Assembly (NCBI GenBank): GCA_030683105.1
Contig: JAUXMZ010000003.1
Coordinates: forward strand, 22,703 to 86,702
Origin: Burkholderiales bacterium
GTDB taxonomy: Bacteria; Pseudomonadota; Gammaproteobacteria; Burkholderiales; SG8-41
Direction of reading: 5' to 3'
DNA: 64,000 bases
Shown here in pieces: positions 60,082 to 64,000 of the stretch; the stretch's first letter is position 1, and every line of letters starts with the position of its first letter. Made by a program: the position numbers and the translations under genes. The notes beneath the pieces are model-generated. The model was not told the DNA's origin, made no database searches, and saw only the letters and a list, made by a program, of their open reading frames with translations.

Positions 60082-60717
60082 ATGCCGTTCCGCGGACGCA
60101 TGCCTGAGTGGTTGTATAAAGCGATTCCTTATCTTTACGTGCTGTCCGGGTTGGCGACCATGCTTGCCATCCGCCACTGGATGGCGGTGTTTAGCGGCGC
60201 GATGCTGATTTCGGCCGGCGCGGCCGTCTGGTTTATGCGAAAGGGGAGTAGTGAACCCGTTCGCGATGTGCCGCGCTCCACGATTGAGCGGTCAGGCGTC
60301 GTTTCCAGGCAGGGATTTGTTGAACTCGTCTGGAAGCGGGAGTATGAGTGCGGCCATAAAGTAATCGACTTGCAGCACCGCGGATTGTTCGCTATTGCCA
60401 ATTTGCTGTTCGATGCCATCGATAATGGATTAAAGGCGGAAATCGAGGAATTGCTCGATGAACTGGTCAACGACGTGAAATTGCACTTCCAGACCGAAGA
60501 AAACCTGCTCGCCGAGAACAACCTGGATACTTCGGGAGGACACGCGGCACTGCACCGGCAACTGCTTGAAAAGGCCGGCACGCTGGTCAAGCAATACATC
60601 GAAGGCAAGGTGGACGCCGGCGGATTGATCTCGTTTGTCGCTTACGACCTCGTGGCGCAGCACATCACGAAGGAGGATGCGAACTGGTCCCGGAAAGTGA
60701 AACCTGCCGGTTTGTAG
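60082..60717 (+). CDS. Membrane-anchored bacteriohemerythrin
   Basis: A 211-residue protein with two N-terminal membrane helices (~12-30 and ~34-51), then a hemerythrin four-helix bundle. The di-iron ligands are visible as GH92KVIDLQH99, H135FQTEE139, H154AALH158 and H194ITKED199. Stand-alone bacteriohemerythrins bind O2 for storage, sensing or delivery. The membrane hairpin would place the O2-binding domain next to respiratory or sensory membrane complexes, possibly as a partner of an oxidase. It is a single gene; a GTTCAAG heptamer array begins at its stop codon. Confidence 0.88.
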   Translation: MPFRGRMPEWLYKAIPYLYVLSGLATMLAIRHWMAVFSGAMLISAGAAVWFMRKGSSEPVRDVPRSTIERSGVVSRQGFVELVWKREYECGHKVIDLQHRGLFAIANLLFDAIDNGLKAEIEELLDELVNDVKLHFQTEENLLAENNLDTSGGHAALHRQLLEKAGTLVKQYIEGKVDAGGLISFVAYDLVAQHITKEDANWSRKVKPAGL

Positions 60718-60756
60718 TTCAAGGTTCAAGGTTCAAGGTTTAAGGTTCAATGTCCA
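60715..60756. repeat. GTTCAAG heptamer array
   Basis: GTTCAAGGTTCAAGGTTCAA then GGTTTAAGGTTCAATG gives five 7-bp units starting within the stop codon region of the hemerythrin gene. Confidence 0.88.
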
Positions 60757-60821
60757 AAAGGAAGTAGCAGGGTCGGTTCTTGCAATCCAGGCATGAATAA
60801 TCAACAGAGATATAAACCGCC

Positions 60822-61541
60822 ATGTCCGCAACGTCAAACGATTTCAGGGTGATGACCTCTGGCGCTTTTACCGCGGCGCATCTTGCGCTGATTCCGCAAC
60901 TGGAGCGCCTGACCAGGAAAAAAATCATCACCGCGTCAACGTCCATCGGCAAGGGAGAGAGCTCCATCCCAAACCGGTTGAAGCGCGGCGAGGTCGTGGA
61001 CATCGTCATCGTGTCGGACGCCGTGCTGCGCCAACTCATCGCGGACGGCCTGGTCCTGGCCGAGGGCCATGCGCTGGTTGCCCGTTCCACCATCGGCATG
61101 GCGGTGCGCGCGGGCGCGCCCAAACCCGACATCAGCACGATAGACGCGCTGCGGCGCACGCTGCTGGAAGCGAAATCCATCGCCTATTCCGCCAGCGTGA
61201 GCGGCCAATATCTGACTACCGAGCTGGTGCAGCGTCTGGGCATTGCCGACCAGGTGTTGTCCAAATGCCGCTTCGCCGGCGCTGGCGAGCGCGCAGGTGC
61301 CGTGGTGGCGCGCGGCGAGGCTGAACTCGGCTTCCAGCAAATGAGCGAATTGCTGCCCGTGCCGGGGATCGCCCACATCACGCCGCTGCCGCTGGAAGTG
61401 CAGAAGGTCACGTCGTTTGCCGCCGGCGTTGCCGCGAGTTGCCCGGATGCGGCCCTCGCCCGCTCGGTGATTCAATTCCTGTCCGCGCCAGAGGCGGCCC
61501 AGGCCATCACGAACAGTGGCCTGGAACCTTCTGTTTCGTGA
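60822..61541 (+). CDS. ModA-like (molybdate-type) substrate-binding protein lacking a signal peptide
   Basis: A 239-residue type-2 periplasmic-binding fold: MTSGAFTAAHLALIPQLE, then DIVIVSDAVLRQLIADG, RSTIGMAVRAGAP, YSASVSGQYLTT and FLSAPEAAQ. Layout and length fit the ModA/extracellular-binding family for molybdate, tungstate or related oxyanions. No hydrophobic N-terminal segment precedes the fold and no upstream in-frame signal is visible, so the product appears cytoplasmic. It has no ModB/ModC neighbours. It may act as a cytoplasmic binding or sensory protein. Confidence 0.8.
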   Translation: MSATSNDFRVMTSGAFTAAHLALIPQLERLTRKKIITASTSIGKGESSIPNRLKRGEVVDIVIVSDAVLRQLIADGLVLAEGHALVARSTIGMAVRAGAPKPDISTIDALRRTLLEAKSIAYSASVSGQYLTTELVQRLGIADQVLSKCRFAGAGERAGAVVARGEAELGFQQMSELLPVPGIAHITPLPLEVQKVTSFAAGVAASCPDAALARSVIQFLSAPEAAQAITNSGLEPSVS

Positions 61542-61640
61542 TTGGCGCCCTCCGGGTATTTGCTTTGCGGCATGATTGGTGATTGGGACAGTTCAAGGTT
61601 CCAAGTTCCAAGTTCAACGTTCCAGGTTCAAAATTCGACG
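61542..61640. repeat. GCGCCCTCCGGG block plus GTTCCAA heptamers
   Basis: GGCGCCCTCCGGGTATTTGC then TTTGCGGCATGATTGGTG (61544-61582), the fifth copy of this block, is followed by GTTCAAGGTTCCAAGTTCCA and similar 7-bp units to 61640. Confidence 0.85.
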
Positions 61641-61642
61641 TT

Positions 61643-62476
61643 TCAGGCGCTGCCCACGTCAGGCATCTGCCTGCGCCACTCGAATGCGCTTCTTGCAACA
61701 CTGTACAAAGCCCATAGAAGCAGGAGCGGAATGATCAAAGTTTGAAGCAAGAAAATTACGATGAGTTTGATGATGTGCTCGGTCGCTTGTTCTGCGGCTT
61801 GCTTCATATTTTCATAATGCATTTTCGCATTCAAATTTTGCGGCCACCACCCCTTCATTTTATCCAGCAACCCCGGGGTCTCGGCAGTATTTGGAATGGG
61901 CGGATTGAGCTTGTCTACCTGACCTGAGACTGAATCGATAACCTGTTGGCTCGTCTTGTAGTCCGTGGCCAGAAATTTCTGGTAAAGCAGGTCGGTTCCA
62001 AGCGTAACCACGGGCACGGCAAAGCGAAGCATCAACAGAATTACAAACATTTTTGAGAGCCACCCAGGAGGTTGCAGCTGTCGGAAACCGTGCCATGCCC
62101 AGCCGATAGCCGCGGTTGTCAGTGCAAGCGATATCAGCCAGTAAGCACCAACGCCGATTAGAATTTTCTGGATTCCGAAGGCGACACTGGCCACCAACAT
62201 CAGATTGGAAAATTGTTCTACCAGATCGTTGGCGGGGTCCAAAACTTGTCCGGGGGCGAAATTGATCCCGATGCCTATGGGCTGGACTGAGAGCTCGGTC
62301 CCTTGTGCTACTGAGATGACGGCATTCAATGCGCGTGCAGTGGCAAAGCTAAACAATGCCCTCTTAAGCCCTGCGTCGACTTGTTGAATAGCGGGGGCAT
62401 CCAGGGGTGCAAACCATGAGCAGAGAACAATGGTTGCCACGGACAGCGCTACGATAACTTGGCGTGCGGTTCGCAT
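61643..62476 (-). CDS. Membrane protein of unknown function
   Basis: A 277-residue protein with an N-terminal signal-like or anchor segment (QVIVALSVATIVLCSWFAPL), two central membrane helices (~100-120, ~140-160) and a final helix pair region (IIKLIVIFLLQTLIIPLLLL) before a basic end. A soluble loop (~165-225) contains TAETPGLLDKMKGWWPQNLN. No family was recognised; it may be a periplasmic-loop membrane component. ATG 62476 is chosen; a TTG five codons earlier lies at the edge of a repeat. Confidence 0.6.
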   Translation of the reverse strand: MRTARQVIVALSVATIVLCSWFAPLDAPAIQQVDAGLKRALFSFATARALNAVISVAQGTELSVQPIGIGINFAPGQVLDPANDLVEQFSNLMLVASVAFGIQKILIGVGAYWLISLALTTAAIGWAWHGFRQLQPPGWLSKMFVILLMLRFAVPVVTLGTDLLYQKFLATDYKTSQQVIDSVSGQVDKLNPPIPNTAETPGLLDKMKGWWPQNLNAKMHYENMKQAAEQATEHIIKLIVIFLLQTLIIPLLLLWALYSVARSAFEWRRQMPDVGSA

Positions 62477-62501
62477 TTTTGTATCCCTCAACGGTTAGGT
62501 T

Positions 62502-62530
62502 CAAAGTTCAAAGTTCAAAGTTCAAGGTGG
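62502..62530. repeat. GTTCAAA heptamer array at a gene breakpoint
   Basis: GTTCAAAGTTCAAAGTTCAA then AGTTCAAGG is a four-unit 7-bp array. It replaces the rest of the amidohydrolase-like fragment that ends at 62522. Confidence 0.88.
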
Positions 62531-62734
62531 GAGGGTGGTCAACTGCCGAAGCCGCGCGAGTTCGGCGTCGGCGATATGCTCGTCGATCAGCGCGACCGCC
62601 TTCAGGCGGTTGTCAGATTGCGCGATGGCATCGGCCACCACATCGTTGTTGGTGCCGTGCACGCCGGACTGCACGATCACGGCGCGCGCAACGCCCAGCG
62701 CATCGAGCATGGCGAGGTAGTCTTTGAGGAACAC
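62522..62734 (-). pseudogene. Fragment of a TIM-barrel amidohydrolase (2-pyrone-dicarboxylate lactonase-like)
   Basis: A 70-residue open frame with DYLAMLDALGVARAVIVQSG then VHGTNNDVVADAIAQ and LKAVALIDEHIADAELARL. This is a typical internal stretch of LigI/PDC-hydrolase-like amidohydrolases (normally ~280 residues). The N-terminal metal-binding strand and everything after ~70 residues are missing. The match stops exactly where the GTTCAAA array begins. It is a gene remnant. Confidence 0.7.
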
Positions 62735-62908
62735 GGGCGGCGACTAGTGACTCGGGACACTAGAAGGCTATCGATAGAGGAAAGATCACCATGCATGACG
62801 GATCGATCATCGATGGCCGCTGCCATTTAAAAAATTGTAAAGGATCAGACTCCGCAGACTGCTGACAGCTTATGAAGCTTACGAGTCTGACCCTTAAGAA
62901 TGTTTAAT
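62735..62908. repeat. Gap with a GGATCAGACTC/GAGTCTGACCC inverted-repeat segment
   Basis: ATCAGACTCCGCAGACTGCT to ACGAGTCTGACCC (62843-62893) is an inverted-repeat-bounded segment of about 50 bp, related in its ends to 51659-51715. The stretch 62735-62840 shows no recognisable feature. Confidence 0.5.
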
Positions 62909-64000
62909 TTATAACCGCGGCGCAAGCCAGTCGCAGATGGTGTCGATGCCGACCTGCCGGTTGTCGGCCTGGCAGTGCTCGGTGCCGCCGTCTTCCAGGG
63001 TCAGCACTTTCAGGGTCTTGTCCCGCGCGCCGACCGCGTTATAGAGCTGGTCTGCGACTGCGCGCGGCGTGAGCCGGTCGTTTTCGCCGTACAGGACCAG
63101 CGTCGGGCACTCGATGCGCTCGGCCACGCCGGCCAGCGTGAACTGCTTGATCTTTTTCATCGCGGCGGCCATGTCCGGCACGCCCATGACCCAGGGCAAC
63201 TGGAAGTGAGACGCCGCCTGCTTGGTGCCGGTGCCTTCGGTCTGCATCAGCTTCAGGCGTTTTTCCCAGGTGGCGTGGTAATCGAAGAGGGCGCCCCAGG
63301 CCACGCACGCGCGGTAGCGCTTCTCGAACGCGGCCATGCGCGGCGCGGAATAGCCGCCAAGGCTGTAGGCCATGATGGCGACCCGTTCGGGATCGACGTC
63401 CTTGCGCGACGCCACGTATTCATAAGCCGCGGTCCCCGGCACCTCGTAATCGTAGCGCGAGTACAGATTGCGCAGGCGCAGCGCTTCGCCCTGCCCGGGT
63501 CCGTCGATGGCCAGCGTGTGATAGCCGCGGAACGCCAGCTCGATGCCTGCAAACAGCACGCTCATCTCCTTGCAGTTGTCGAGCCCGTCGAACAGCACCA
63601 CCGTCGGCGCGCGGGCCGGGGCGACCGGCGACTTCATGAAGTATGCGGGCAGGTGCGCGCCCTCGTAGGGCACTTCCACGAACTCGATGTTCTTGTGGCG
63701 GCGCTTCAGGCCTTCATGGGAGCAGTGCAGACTTTTTTTGTAGATACCGGTTTTCTGCGCGCCCGGAGGCACCATGCGCTCGCCGGTGTAGTAGTACATG
63801 CCCGCGCGCAGGTAGTAGTTGCCGGCGCTCGCCTGGCGGTTTTCGGCCGCAGCGGCATCGGCGAAACGCTCCATCCTCGCGCCCATCACCGTCCACTCCT
63901 CCCACCAGGCCTGCGGCTCGCCGGCCCGCTGGTGCAGGCGCTGGATCACTTCGTCGATTTCGCCCAGGGCCACGGCGCCCCACGGCGCCATGCCCTTGGT
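62909..64000 (-). CDS. Alpha/beta hydrolase, paralogue of 38410-39582 (partial at the right edge)
   Basis: At least 364 residues, with the frame open to the window edge. Comparison with the paralogue shows that the true start lies a few tens of codons outside. Core motifs are VVLFDGLDNCKE (oxyanion loop), nucleophile AYSLGGYS, acid VLYGENDRLT and GGTEHCQADN with the histidine. The helical N-terminal region GEIDEVIQRL resembles that of the 38410 protein. Substrate and partners are unknown; the family includes 2,6-dihydroxypseudooxynicotine hydrolase. The first visible Met should not be taken as the start. Confidence 0.87.
   Translation of the reverse strand, partial: TKGMAPWGAVALGEIDEVIQRLHQRAGEPQAWWEEWTVMGARMERFADAAAAENRQASAGNYYLRAGMYYYTGERMVPPGAQKTGIYKKSLHCSHEGLKRRHKNIEFVEVPYEGAHLPAYFMKSPVAPARAPTVVLFDGLDNCKEMSVLFAGIELAFRGYHTLAIDGPGQGEALRLRNLYSRYDYEVPGTAAYEYVASRKDVDPERVAIMAYSLGGYSAPRMAAFEKRYRACVAWGALFDYHATWEKRLKLMQTEGTGTKQAASHFQLPWVMGVPDMAAAMKKIKQFTLAGVAERIECPTLVLYGENDRLTPRAVADQLYNAVGARDKTLKVLTLEDGGTEHCQADNRQVGIDTICDWLAPRL

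Noticed and set aside
13797..62530. Heptamer arrays as CRISPR arrays
   Set aside because: Units are 7 bp with no spacers, degenerate, and no cas gene is present.
1..64000. tRNA, rRNA or riboswitch genes
   Set aside because: No cloverleaf, rRNA core segment or known riboswitch motif was recognised by eye; a tRNAscan/Infernal run would be decisive.

Overview
The window looks like a chromosome segment of a betaproteobacterium, probably Burkholderiales or a close relative. The coding DNA is GC-rich. Six Bug/TctC-type periplasmic binding proteins occur without TctA/TctB partners, which is a Burkholderiales hallmark. They sit with a very large NAD-glutamate dehydrogenase, SelO, TrpB2, a UbiD-type decarboxylase and a Pat-like acyl-CoA synthetase/acetyltransferase. 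No rRNA, tRNA or CRISPR array was recognised.

Layout. 1-15.6 kb is mostly ordinary metabolism and transport: the end of a quinone oxidoreductase, an MFS carrier, an MsbA-like ABC exporter, an exported SAM methyltransferase, Bug-1, TrpB2, the 1616-residue glutamate dehydrogenase, a UbiD-like decarboxylase, a beta-class GST and HisG. 15.7-46 kb is an accessory region. It holds toxin-antitoxin modules (HepT/MntA, a broken HigBA, Fic with a possible small antitoxin, RelB/RelE, BrnTA, a second HigBA, an AbiE-like pair). It also holds nuclease genes typical of defence islands: a DUF2075 nuclease-helicase, a NERD protein, a membrane-anchored Mrr-type nuclease and an HNH endonuclease. Carriers, Bug receptors and hydrolases are interspersed. 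46-64 kb returns to metabolic genes: two more Bug receptors (one in an operon with DUF1989 and RidA proteins), CorA, a Tat-exported aldo/keto reductase, an aminotransferase, a metalloprotease-like protein, a Pat-like enzyme, a histone-H1-tailed beta-barrel protein, a membrane hemerythrin, a ModA-like protein and an alpha/beta hydrolase running off the right edge.

The most unusual aspect lies between the genes. (i) Many gaps hold short tandem arrays whose sequences differ (variants of TTGGTGA, GTTCAAG, ACGAGCC, GAGAGAC, GGTAAGC, GGGTGAA, GTGGGGA) but which all have a 7-bp period. (ii) Two complete copies of a HIT-family gene are accompanied by at least eight fragments carrying only part of its first ~35 codons, and these fragments lie between the cargo genes of the accessory region. 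(iii) A 5' fragment of the Mrr-type gene and three 5' fragments of a RAYT/IS200-like transposase, the latter inside inverted-repeat-bounded elements, show the same 5'-end-only pattern. (iv) Several other dispersed repeats join one another in different orders. I read this as an island built by repeated insertion or recombination at these repeats. The HIT 5' end as a junction or attachment site is a hypothesis, not a demonstrated mechanism.

Regulation can be read directly at five toxin-antitoxin loci, each with a palindrome at its promoter. At three toxin-first modules (higBA-1, higBA-2, brnTA) the -10 box ends seven bases before the toxin ATG, which predicts leaderless toxin mRNAs.
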